Assembly: GCF_027744825.2 (NCBI RefSeq)
Contig: NC_071345.1
Location: 4,618,501 to 4,682,500 of the forward strand
From: Synchiropus splendidus
Lineage: Eukaryota > Chordata > Actinopteri > Syngnathiformes > Callionymidae
Length of the DNA stretch: 64,000 nt
Direction of reading: 5' to 3'
The translations under genes were made by a program, and so were the position numbers. Within the stretch, counting starts at the first letter, position 1. Each line of letters begins with the position of its first letter. Positions 1 to 11,245 of the stretch are shown piece after piece. The notes below the pieces were generated by a model that searched no databases, was not told where the DNA came from, and worked only from the letters and a program-made list of their open reading frames with translations.

Positions 1-1290
1 TATTTAAATGGTCTATTGTTTCTGAACAGTATGAACAAACTTGGAATCTCTGTAGACTTGGATGACAATGATGGCATGGATTAAGGCCGTGGCTTGGTAA
101 TGCCACACGCTGTATGACTTCACTGCATTTGAAATGGTTTGGTGTACAAAAAAAAAGAAATCAAATGAAAAAAAATGCACCTCAGGGTCGCAGAGAAATT
201 AACCATGAACCACCAACATCAGTCCTCGTCCTTTATTAAATGTAAAAGCCTGTTTGTAGACAGAGAATAATGTGAAAAGCATGGAAGGAATAAAGCACCA
301 AAACTGATTTGATTCAAATTAGTTTCCCACAACTTATTATTTTCCTTCCTTTTGGGAAGCAGCCCTCAGTTCTGGGCCAGGTTCATGTGTGTGTTGGACA
401 GGGGGCAGCCCTTGTGTTGATGGGGTGCTGGGGAGAATCACCTCTGTTTTCCTAGTCAGTGGCCTGTACTGAGCCAGTTTACACTGTAACCTTTCCATAC
501 GCTCAACCTGTGAAATGGCCTTTATTAATACACTTCAAAACACGTCAGGCCTCGGTGACTTATGGGCTATGTACGCCCAAGTGAAGGTGCACTGTCGGCA
601 GCTTTTTACAAATAAAGACGGGGAAAGGGGGGAAAGGAAACTATTCTCTGGGGGCCTCTCGAAGGCTGGAAACCGACTGGTTTATCCGTGTCACAAGGCA
701 AGAGAGAGCTGTTGTAGCCGAGCCTCGGTGTTCCAGGTGTTGCTTTTTAATTGGCAATTCCAAGTGCAATAAAGCATTTCACTTACTTTTGCTTGTAAAG
801 TGTTTTCATTCCTTCTCCAAATGATGTAATTACCCTGCTGTCCCAGGCGAGAGGGCAGGCAGGACGAGAACGGCGCTCGCAAAACTGGCAAGTCCGCTCT
901 CTCAGCAAGAAGGCTTTCCTGGGGTTCGCGAACAAAAACATCAAGGTTTCACTGCATACATGTGCGTTGATTTAATATTGGAGCTCCCGCTTGCTGCGTG
1001 ATACTTGCCAAATGAAATATATATTGTGTTCTTCAAGTCACTTGGAGGAGGGCATTTGATATTTGTCTAAGACCGCAGATGGCTATTTGCTTCAACAAAA
1101 TGGTTTTTATTAGTTTGCATTATGATCCGAGGGCTGCGGCAGTTGGTGAGAAAATACTGAGGGATGAATGCAGAAAAACAATATATCAGAGTGGTGCTCC
1201 ATCTCCGTCAAAGAGGCTCCGTGATTCTCTGCCTTTATTTTTCGGTTGGTTGCAACACATTCTCTCAGCCAAGGTGTCAAACAGCGACTA
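1..1290. other. Non-coding, no gene seen
   Basis: Mixed-composition sequence with only short chance reading frames and no recognisable protein family, RNA gene or repeat. Confidence 0.6.
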
Positions 1291-1399
1291 GTGACTTTCG
1301 CGTCCTATGTTGATACCGAAGTGGCCCTCCTGCATTGCATGTTGACGCGTTTCATTAAAGTATTTGTCGAAAGTCAAAGGGTTTTTGCAGCAGAGAATG

Positions 1400-1460
1400 C
1401 CATCTAGTGGGCGCTGAAAATGAGGACACTGTTTCATGAAGCGTCACGAGCCAGTCACTA
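1400..1460. mobile_element. Family A MITE fragment (one end)
   Basis: Contains CATCTAGTGGGCGCTGAAAA, then TGAGGACACTGTTTCATGAA and an end CCAGTCACTA. This matches the right arm of the family A elements at 44.9, 57.7 and 60.5 kb. The partner arm is not obvious. Confidence 0.7.
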
Positions 1461-1638
1461 GTCAACACGTAACATGGAACGCTGGGTTCGACGTCAACAT
1501 ACGACACAAATGACAAGAGTTGCTGTTTGATGCCTTGGTTGTAACAATGGATTGCTTTGTTAGCAAACAGAAGATCCATTTTTGGTTGTATTCTGTTGTT
1601 CCTTTTGACGGAATTGTCAGTCACTTGTGTCTCTGCTG

Positions 1639-1642
<4 letters not shown>

Positions 1643-1727
<85 letters not shown>
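1643..1727. repeat. (AT)n microsatellite
   Basis: About 42 uninterrupted AT units. Open reading frames across it on both strands encode only Tyr-Ile repeats and are not genes. Confidence 0.98.
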
Positions 1728-1728
<1 letters not shown>

Positions 1729-4700
1729 TGAAAGAGAGCAGTGCTTCCACTAAAGCAGCCAGGGTTCGATCCACAGTTGGGAGAGTGTTTATACATTTTT
1801 TGCCACTGAAGTTCTTTTTTGATTTGACTATAATCTCGCTGACCTATTGTAGCATTATTAATGTGGTCGCACAGCTAGGAGGCGCTCACAGGTCAGACAC
1901 TCCTCTCCGGTTTGGAAAAGTCATTTTATTTTGTTTTATTTTTATCAATTTTCATGAGTTTTTAAGCTTAAGTTAATTTATTTTAGCTTGCTGCCTGCTT
2001 TAGCTCTGCTAGCATTCCACTTTTGGGTCCAAACTAAATTGTCTGTTTTCGCTCATTTACAACCTTGCTAGCAGCTGAACATCCGTTTCCAACTAAATCT
2101 CCTCCATCCATCGGAAAAGAGTTACAATTACAAATATGCTAATGATGTCACTTAACCCGCCGCGCGATGTTATCGTTCAGTGGTTAATTCAAAACCGAGA
2201 TTGGAAAGAAACAATTTTCCTGTTTATGTAGTGTTAAATTCCCCGCAAGACACCAAGAGGTCAGAAGCGTAGCCAGCTAGCGTGGCGGCCAAGCGTGCGG
2301 AGACGTGTAACAGTAACCTGCAGTCGTTCGACTGAATCAGATCCCATGATCCACCTGAGGATTGCTGACCCTCAAGAACAAGTTCAGCCTGTCAGCTCGT
2401 GGCGTTGAGCAAGACCCTCAAACATAAACTCTATTCAATCAACGGCGTCTACCGCTCGCTCAACTAAATCCCACTAAGGCCTTGTGACCATCCAACTCAG
2501 CATGGATGTGAAAACACACAGAGGAAAGTCGAAAGGAAAATATTCTTCCCCACATAAGTCCTACCTGGCAGCAGTTTTGCATATCAGACCTCCCCAGTGT
2601 CTGTCACCATTCCAGCAGTGGCAACATTGCCAAAATACACAGAAACAAGCTGTTCGCTATCGCGGCAGTTCCCATGGGAACATGCTCGCGCGGGGTGTGC
2701 CCGCCCTGACACTCATCTGCACAAACAGTACGCAAGCTGAATTTACCGTAGCACACACACCGACTCACACAAGGGCCTCATACGGCGCCTCACAATCGAT
2801 GCATCCGTGAGCTTCACTATTTTGAGGGGGAAGTAGAAATGGTTCCACTTCATTGGGCTAATAGAGACCTGATCGGTGCCAAAGCCAGGATGGAAGACAA
2901 GTCAAACAAGTCACATCTGTCATGGCACCACGACTTTAAATGAAAGTCGCTTTTTTTATTGGCAATTGGCTTGTTATAAAATTATCCAGCGGCGGGAATT
3001 AACACTCCTCTCGCCCCTGCTGCCGAGCCGCGGGTGGCAGCGGATTCATACAATTCGTTTTTAAGAGCGCACCTGCAGCAGCTTTTACTGACATCCTATG
3101 GACTCCAATCCGCAACAAAACAGGTGGCGTTTAACATTTTTTGGGTGCAGCTCCAAACGTTTTTGTCTGCCATTTCGTTCCAGCGAGTCACAGTCGCGGG
3201 TCACTGGAGCCAGTCCCAGATGTCGGGCGAGAGCTGCGTCCGTCCATTGTTAGACACACACAATTGAACTCAAATGAGCAACTGAGAGTGGACGGCGAAA
3301 GGTGGAGCGTCATAACACTAAAACATCACGAGAGTAACTTGCCAGTATTTCTCTGCTGGAGCTTGTTGGGCTGCAAAATCATAAGCAAATATTTTCCGTC
3401 TTGATGAGGTACTTAGAATGAGATCCGCAGGTCACATGGTAAATGGACGCTCATATAGTTTATGGAGTGCATGGCTGGACAAAACACACACTTCCTCCTC
3501 GACAGGAAATCGCCACAAAACACTAAGTGAGCAATAAAATTGCCACTTAAAAGACTTGCTCTTTAAGTGTGTGTGTGTCCGTTTGAGCGTGTAAATGTAC
3601 TCGGAGACTTCAAGTCCGCCGCCTTGAGGCCTGTCAAATGTAGCCAGACCCCGCGACTTCCGTCACCTTTGACCCCTCCCACTCCTGTTTTGTTCTCAGC
3701 TCTCCAGGCCCCTCAGATGTCACTCTGTAGAACCCCCCTCCCTACTGGCTTAGATCGCTGTGTGATCATCTGTGTTCCTCCACTGCAGCTCAGTAGCCTT
3801 TGACCTCCGTGGCACCTCTGCCTCTCTGCGCGGCTGCCCCTCACATTCCAGCTAGGCGTTGAAACCCGAACCAGCGGTGAGCTCATCGCTGGCTCCAGAA
3901 AGAAGAGTTAAATGATACCAAAAAAAAAAAAAAAAACAGAGAGCAGAGAAGTCAGGGGAGAGAAGGGGGAGAAGCAGCCCGTAGTGTTGGACAGGTCTGG
4001 AACTGGTTCTGTTTGTCTGCACAGCGAAGCCTCTCAAGGGGTTAAGTTACATTCGAGAAAGGGAAGAGGAAGAAGGAACTGCTGGCGTCTTTGAATTCAC
4101 GCATCTCGTGTCGGTCTGATGTGTCTGCGGCCCGACTGACTGCTGCCTGCAGTTTCCTCCTGACACACTCTGGCAATCCCGCCGTCCTCCCATCCGCACT
4201 TTCAAGTTAACAAGTCCCGTCGGTCTCGTCCTCGTGCCTGGAGGCTGTGCTGGGATGTAAGAGTGGCGCTCCAAGCTCTCTGTGTCGCGACCCTTAAATG
4301 ATCACCAAAGCCCTCAGATGGTAAGTGCCTTTTTTTCCCTTTTCTTTTCCTGAAAATTAGACAACATTTCTGTCCAAAGTCAGATGCCGCACTCATATCT
4401 TCCTGTCTTCTCCCTCTATCATGTCAACGTTTGTGATCGTAGCGATGACAACACAGCTGACAACGATCCGTCCACGTGTCCGTCAGTCGTTCACTTTTCA
4501 ATTTTAAAAGACACTTGGACACTGTCTTTCCATACATGAAAACACTAAAATAAATATATAATATATAATAAAGTTTTTAAAGTTTTTGTTAAGTGTGAGT
4601 GAAAATGTGTATATATAAATGAAATATGGCACATGGGTCACATTAAAAATAAATAAATAAAATACTACTCACTAAAGACATCTTATTTAACTTGAAAATT

Positions 4701-5740
4701 GGAATTGTTTTTGATTTGATGTATACATTTAAGTCTCAAGAGTTACATAAAACACATATGTAATCGCAAAGACACACAAGGAAGTGACGTCAAAAGTGAC
4801 AAATACAAAAATTTAAAAAATACAAAGAAAACAACATATTGATGACAGATGGATGCATATTAAACTTAACAATAGAAATAAGAAAATACTCCAATAAACA
4901 CGACTTGGTTGCTTCCGGGTGTATAGTGAATTCTCACTTTAATTTATCAATATTTAAAATTGAATTCTAGGAGAAAATGCAAGTTAATAGCATTATTTTC
5001 TTTCTTAAAAAACCTAGTCATCACTTAATTCCTAACAATTTGGCAACAATGATGCCATGATGTGTCTTATTGTATAAATTGGGTGACACATCGACAGGTG
5101 TCCTGACAATAACTTCTGTTTTCCCGAGTCATCACCTTGAGTTTGCTGAGTCACTTGAGGTGTGCGGGTCATGTTTGCCATGCGCCTGACCAACCGGCTT
5201 CTCAGGACAAGACTCCCAAACCTCTAACAAGTATAAAGATAAACACTTCAACCAAGTTTTCTCCTTCATTTTGCATAAACTTTTAAGAGAGTCATTAGCT
5301 AAACCTTTCAACCATGAATTATTCATGCTGGCCGTGTTTCTTTCTAGTTCACCGCCCGTCCTCCGGGTCTCCATTTGACCCGCCGCACTCGTCTTGTCAA
5401 CCTCTCAGGTGACAAGTCTCACTGAAGGAAACTTTTGAAAAAGCTGTGATGGTTTTAATAGGTCTGAGATACTGCTGCAGCATTTCGCATCCTCTTTCAT
5501 CGCTCACGTTGACAGTCCAAAACAGTGCTGAAACATGCTGCTAGCAATTTCTCTCCTGTAAGAAAAAAAAAGAAAACAATTTCAAATAATTATGAGCATT
5601 TTCAGCAATAGGTTGGAAATGTTAGAGGTGACAAAGTTGTAATTATCTTGGGCTTTTTTGAGCGTGTACTCTCATTATTTAAATGGTAAGTGCAACACCG
5701 ACATTTTTCACAGGTAAACAGAATTTAACTGGACATAATT
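1728..5740. other. Non-coding, no gene seen
   Basis: Moderate-GC sequence to about 4.5 kb, then an AT-rich stretch (about 4500-5050). Includes an A15 run near 3920. Short frames on both strands show no family resemblance. Confidence 0.6.
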
Positions 5741-5742
5741 AC

Positions 5743-5829
5743 TTTTTTTTTCTGACGAAAACCTGTTTTTTATGCGGAAATCTTGCTCTGAAAGTCCTCA
5801 GTTTACACACACTTAAAACACACACACAG
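5743..5829. repeat. Dispersed direct repeat, copy 1
   Basis: T-rich start, then TGACGAAAACCTG, TTTTTTATGCGGAAAT, TTGCTCTGAAAGT and ACACACACTTAAA. A diverged copy in the same orientation lies at 6711-6792. Confidence 0.75.
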
Positions 5830-5944
5830 CATGTGTGTGTGTATATATTTGTTTTTTTTTTACATTTTCATTACATTTACATTTATTTTATATACATTTC
5901 CAAACTTTTGAAATATCGTTGGTAGCTATAAGATTAAGGAATTG

Positions 5945-6476
5945 AAATGTGTAACTATAAGCTGTATACGCTACTTTTTTCTTTTCTTTTTTCCTTGAAC
6001 TCGCGGCTAATATATGGATTTTTCCAGGCTAAAGGGCATCATGCTGCCAAAATATTGAGCCTCGTCACATCATACCCATGAGATTGGCGGCGTTTTATTG
6101 ACCTTATAGCGGTCAATAGTGCAGCTCCGCCCTCAGAGCCGAACTCCTTGATGACGGGAGACGAGAAGCAGCAGCTGAGACCGGCTGTGGTGTCAGAACT
6201 TCAGACACTCAGGCGAAAACAACACATTTTGAGAGAGATGTGAGGAGTCCATGATTCAAGTCCGGAACATTGCTGAGTTTGTTTCATGAGTCAGTCTCCA
6301 TGCTGGAGCCGGTTTTCAAAACTAGTTTAGAAGTGTTCCTCATGCTTTTTTGACTTTTCTACGGCGCAGACAGCACCACTGAACCCGGACTTCTGAATGA
6401 ACAAGATCTATTTTCCATCTTAAATGCCGTGTGTGCGGCTATTATTCCGGTGCGCTCTATAGTCCGGAATTACGGT
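5945..6476. mobile_element. Family B interspersed element, copy 1
   Basis: One end reads CTATAAGCTGTATACGCTAC. The other ends GCGCTCTATAGTCCGGAATT, whose reverse complement starts AATTCCGGACTATAGAGCGC, a terminal motif I recognise as common in teleost DNA transposon repeats. The interior (GTGTCAGAACTTCAGACACT, CATGAGTCAGTCTCCATGCT, CTACGGCGCAGACAGCACCA) recurs in the 8.1-8.8 kb array and at 42.5 kb. No transposase frame; non-autonomous. Confidence 0.7.
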
Positions 6477-6710
6477 CGTCATCCGTTCCCTGTGCCGTCA
6501 TCTATATTAGTGACGGGTTCATGAGGCATCATGTGCATGTCAAATATTGTGATTGAAACAGCCATTTCACAGAAACCTCACATCATTAATAAAGCAAGAG
6601 TGCCACCTACTGCACTGCAAATGAGGACAGTGTTTCACAAAGTCCTAAAAATGTATTTATGTTCATTTCATGATGTTTCATTTTTTGTTTATAGTGATAC
6701 AGAAAGTTCC

Positions 6711-6792
6711 TTTTTTCCTGATGAAAAGCTTATTTTTTTATGCGGAAATATTGCTCAGAAAGTTCACACACACTTAAAGATACACACACACA
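6711..6792. repeat. Dispersed direct repeat, copy 2
   Basis: TTTTTTCCTGATGAAAAGC, TTTTTTTATGCGGAAATATT, GCTCAGAAAGT, ACACACACTTAAAG. Aligns with 5743-5829 and leads directly into the AT array. Confidence 0.75.
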
Positions 6793-7035
<243 letters not shown>

Positions 7036-7125
7036 TATGTATCACTAAAAAACAAAAAAATGTAACATAATGAAATAAATAATATATATTTTTTAGGACT
7101 TTGTGAAACACTGTCCTCATGGTTA

Positions 7126-7185
7126 GTGCAGTAGGTTGCGCTCTTGGTTTATATATATATAAAGCAAGAGCGCAACCTACTGCAC
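7126..7185. repeat. 60-bp near-perfect palindrome
   Basis: Two 30-base halves (GTGCAGTAGGTTGCGCTCTT onward, and its complement ending AACCTACTGCAC) match at 29 of 30 positions around a TATATATATA centre. It overlaps the right arm of the larger inverted repeat. Confidence 0.93.
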
Positions 7186-7993
7186 TGAAAATACATACAT
7201 ATATTACAATACATAGAAAACACATACATATTCATATTGGCAGTATTTTTCAAAGTAGATCAACCTCCCATACTAAGGGACTGTCTCCACGTTCGATGTA
7301 ACATATTTGTTCTGTGGCTCTACTCTCAGCTTTCACTGACAACAACAGGAAGACTGGCTATTTACAGGTACAGCAGTGTTGATAAAGAGTCTCTTGGAGA
7401 ACAAGCTCAGTCCTTTGGTGTTGAGTCAGCTGAACATCGCGGCCGTCTGAGAGCATGAATCAGACGTTGTCTGTCTCTGGACATAGCCTGAGGGCAGGGC
7501 TCCGACATGAAGTGGGGGAGCTCTCAGAGTCGACACAGCGTGTGAGGAGGGTGAGACAGTGAGGGGGAGAGAGAGGCTCCTTTTCTGGCCAATTGGGAGC
7601 CACAGGACAAGGAGAACCTTGTTCATCTGGGCTCGTAGCTTGGCCTCCCTCGGATGAGAAAACACACTCAAATACCAAGGGCTAATGTGATTATAGGCCG
7701 AAAGGAGAATGAAGGTTAATTAGAGTTAAGAGTCTTTTAGAATGTCCTATATATACTCACAGGTCAGTGCACGTTTGCCATCAGGGCTTAAAATGTTACT
7801 GCAGCTCTCAAAATAAACACATATCTGAGGGGAGAGTGTATCAAGTGTATATTTGCGAAAGACATTCCATCACATTTTGGGTATTAACGTTAAGTTTCAA
7901 ATGATTCGATTATGGCCAAGAGGTCCGATGCGTCACTGAAATAACATGAAGAGGGAGCTGGAGATCCCTGGTGGCATGGAGAACGGCACCAAA
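7186..7993. other. Non-coding, no gene seen
   Basis: Mixed-composition sequence with short frames on both strands. None resembles a known family. Confidence 0.55.
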
Positions 7994-8050
7994 TATTACA
8001 TCGGTTTTCATTGTCCAACTGAGGAGAAAGAAAGAGCCTTGACTAGAGAG
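7994..8050. repeat. 57-bp direct repeat, left copy
   Basis: Starts TATTACATCGGTTTTCATTG and ends TTGACTAGAGAG. It matches 8841-8897 at 55 of 57 positions, and the two copies bracket the family B tandem array. Confidence 0.93.
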
Positions 8051-8840
8051 GGCGTTTTATTGACCTTATAGCGGTCAATACGCAGCTCCGCCCACAGTGC
8101 CGATCACCTGGAGGACTGGAGACGAGAAGCAGCAGTCGAGACCAGCTGTGGTGTCAGAACTTCAGACACTCGGGCAAAAACAGCACATTTTGAGCGCTTA
8201 AATAAAAGATGTGAGGAGTTCATGATTCAATCCAGAACATTGCAGAGTTAGTTTCATGAGTCAGTCTCCATGCTGGAGCCTGTTTTCAAAACTAGTTTAG
8301 AAGTGATCCTCATGCAATTTTGGCCTTTCTACGGCGCAGACAGCACCACTGAACCAGCTTATATCCCTGAGACGGGAAGAAGCAGCAGTTGAGACCGGCT
8401 GTGGTGTCAGAACTTCAGACACTCGGGCGAAAACAGCACATTTTAGGCACTTTAATGTCAATTAAAGATGTGAGGAGTTCATGGTTCCACTCCGGAACAT
8501 TGCCCAGTGTGTTTCATGAGTCAGTCTCCATGCTGGAGCCGGTTTTTAAAACTAGTTTAGAAGTGATCCTCATGCATTTTTGGCCTTTCTACGGCGCAGA
8601 CAGCACCACTGAACCTGCTTATATCCCCGAGACGAGAAGCAGCAGCTGAGACCGGCTGTGGTGTCAGAACTTCAGACACTCGGGCGAAAACAGCGCATTT
8701 TGAGCGCTTAAATAAAAGATGTGAGGAGTTCATGATTCAAGTCCAGAACATTGCAGAGTTTGTATCATGAGTCAGTCTCCATGCTGGAGCCTGTTTTTAA
8801 AACTAGTTTAGAAGTGATCCTCATGCATGTTTAATGCAAG
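8051..8840. repeat. Family B tandem array, about three units
   Basis: Three successive head-to-tail units contain GTGTCAGAACTTCAGACACT. The GACACT of each falls at 8165, 8418 and 8675, giving periods of 253 and 257 bases. Each unit runs through ATGTGAGGAGTTCATG, CATGAGTCAGTCTCCATGCT and AAAACTAGTTTAGAAGTGAT. The first unit begins GGCGTTTTATTGACCTTATA as in copy 1. The terminal TATAGTCCGGAATT end is missing. Confidence 0.9.
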
Positions 8841-8897
8841 TATTACATCAGTTTTCATTGTCCAACTGAGGTGAAAGAAAGAGCCTTGACTAGAGAG
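8841..8897. repeat. 57-bp direct repeat, right copy
   Basis: Right-hand partner of 7994-8050, differing at two positions. Confidence 0.93.
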
Positions 8898-9479
8898 ACG
8901 GAGGTTGGCGCTGGAGTTTTGGCTCTGACATTACCAGCGAATCTACAATAAATCACTCAGCGCTTCGACTCGACGTGGACTGTCAAAGCAGCGTCGGAGG
9001 GAAGAGCTGAAATCGCTTATGCACCAGGAAGCCCTATAAACATTTTATTCCGCCTTTAAAATCCGCCTGACATGCCTGTCTCGGCGTGCGGGGCAGGCAG
9101 GGCCACATTGTAAATAACAAATCCCATTATCACACCAGCCAGTAAATGACCCAACTGCCTTTTTTATTTTACACACGCTTTTTGGTTTTTACACCGAAGG
9201 CTAAAGTCTGAGTTGCTGCCTCTCATTTTTGCTCATCGTTTTACAGCCGCTGCAATTAATGACAACACAATTTCAACGCGACCTGTGTCCATTAAACTTA
9301 GGGTCAATTTTAATTCCGACTAAACTGGAGATTTAATCTAAAAAAAAGCCAGTTTTTTAGCAACTTTATTTTATCGCACAAGAAAACTGGACGTCAAATG
9401 GAGGGCAACTTAATAACATGGTTTCATTGACAGTGAATATGGGACGAAGTCATGAATCCATACGAAGCCTTTAAGTGTC
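8898..9479. other. Non-coding, no gene seen
   Basis: No supported feature. Confidence 0.5.
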
Positions 9480-9592
9480 TCCTTCTTTTATATATTTGTA
9501 GAGTATTGCAGTTATTCTTGTTTGTCGTTTATTTTATTTTATTGCACAACGTACCAACGCCCTTTCGCAATAAAGCAGATTCTGATTCTCAA
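9480..9592 (+). mobile_element. LINE 3'-tail-like fragment
   Basis: T-rich sequence followed by GCAATAAAGCAGATTCTGATTCTC. This resembles the 3' ends of fish non-LTR retrotransposons (AATAAA plus TGATTCTG-type end). No coding part remains. Confidence 0.5.
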
Positions 9593-11100
9593 GAATAGAT
9601 CAATATACACTATAAAACTCAATCTAAACGAGAAAAATATGGTGAAACTATATCACATTTAACTGAATTGAATCTGAAATTCCCCAAAATAAATACATTT
9701 GTGTTACCTCTCCTAAGAGTCATGCCCTTAAACACCAGGAATGTATGACATTATACTAAAATCTGATGAATACAAACTTGGAACTTGAACTTCAACCTAA
9801 TTATTCTGATATAAAAGTTTTAGAAGCCGAGTTATTCCTGGCGAAAAGCCCAATTATGTGCATATATGATGATTTTGTTCAGTGATGTGCGACTTATTGT
9901 GTCACCTTACCTTCAATAATGAGCATTTTTTCTTCATAAATGAGTCATTAATGAGAAAATAGGTCAAAATAATCAGAGCATGTGAGTGAAGGACACGTTC
10001 CTTATGAGAGAAAATCAACACTTATCTTAATGGGAGTCAGTGTTTTGAACGCTTTCCTTTCCAACATGGACTTTGAGAAATATGAACACTCCGATCATAT
10101 ATACAACTTCAGAGCCAACAATTAAAATTAAAACCAAAGTGTATCCAGTAACTGCTTTTATACGTAATTGTTTCCATTTTATATAAATATAACACAAATA
10201 CTTCTGCTCTATTCTGTGAAATTCAATGCTGTGAGTAGGCTGACACACTAGTTTTACGGCCTGAAAGCGGACCATTTTTGTTTGCTTTGGAGTCTTCTGA
10301 GCGCGGCCAAAAAAGCATCAGTGGATGCCAGCCAGAGCGGCTGCCAGCAGGCGTGGAGCGCACAACACACAGCCTCGGTCCTTGATCTTCTGCTCCAACC
10401 ACACTGAACTCTTTCTCAGGAGGCTTCATACCGCTGATCCATTTTGGTTTCCATGCCTGCCCCCACCTGAGAACCTTCAAATACATATTGTACGCACAGT
10501 TTCGGACATAAACTGTTGCAGCATTCAAGGTTCTTGGTGCTGTAAACTCCTCTTCAGTCAGGCATTGTTGGGTTAAGTCTGTGGAGTAAAATAGAGCTCT
10601 GTGGACTCATGAGCTGTGATCGAATATGATGTCATCAAAGCAAAGAAGTCCATGGGGCACTCAACTTTTAGCTTTAAAATCTTGAATGCACAATGCAGTA
10701 AGGAATAGAAGCACCAGTGAGGCTTCATATGCCGAGTGACACTTGACTTTTGAGGAGAACTGATGATGTTTTCTCTGTGTTTTCTGAGAAATCAGGCGGT
10801 TGTTAAATACAGAGACTCGCTCCAAAATACAAGAAAGTTATTGCTGAATTTACAATGTATATATATATATATATGTCCCAGCTCCAGCCCACAACAGGAC
10901 ATCAAACCCTGGAGTGGAGGTGTGGAGAGCCAGCACCTCCCCTGTGACACTCTACCACGGTCCAGTGTGGAGACAAGAAAGGTTTTACACCTCAATATGA
11001 AGAAAAAACAGTCAGTAAATGGAGCTAACGCCGCACGTCTGCATACAGAGGCTGCGTTATACACAATAACAAAGCGTGTCGAGGGTCAGCTGATCGGTCC
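9593..11100. other. Non-coding, no gene seen
   Basis: AT-rich up to about 10.2 kb, then mixed. A short (AT)n run lies near 10857-10874. Nothing recognisable. Confidence 0.5.
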
Positions 11101-11104
11101 TCGC

Positions 11105-11245
11105 ACGTTAGATTTGTTTGCTTTTTTCGGGGGCGTTCGAGTTCTGGGTTTTCGTTCGAAATCCAATACAAAAAAATCTCAAAATGTTTGTTTGAACTCC
11201 GATTTGTTCGAATTCCGGGACGTTCTTAAACCGAGGTATCACTTT
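11105..11245. mobile_element. DNA transposon end fragment
   Basis: Contains TTCGAATTCCGGGACGTTCT and AAACCGAGGTATCACTTTAT. Reversed, this reads GTGATACCTCGGTTTAAGAAC, resembling the widespread vertebrate transposon end of the form CAGTGGTACCTCGGTATACGAAC. Only one end is recognisable. Confidence 0.5.

Noticed and set aside
1355..1976. 139-codon frames on both strands
   Set aside because: The bulk is Tyr-Ile from the (AT)n tract, with no codon or domain signal.
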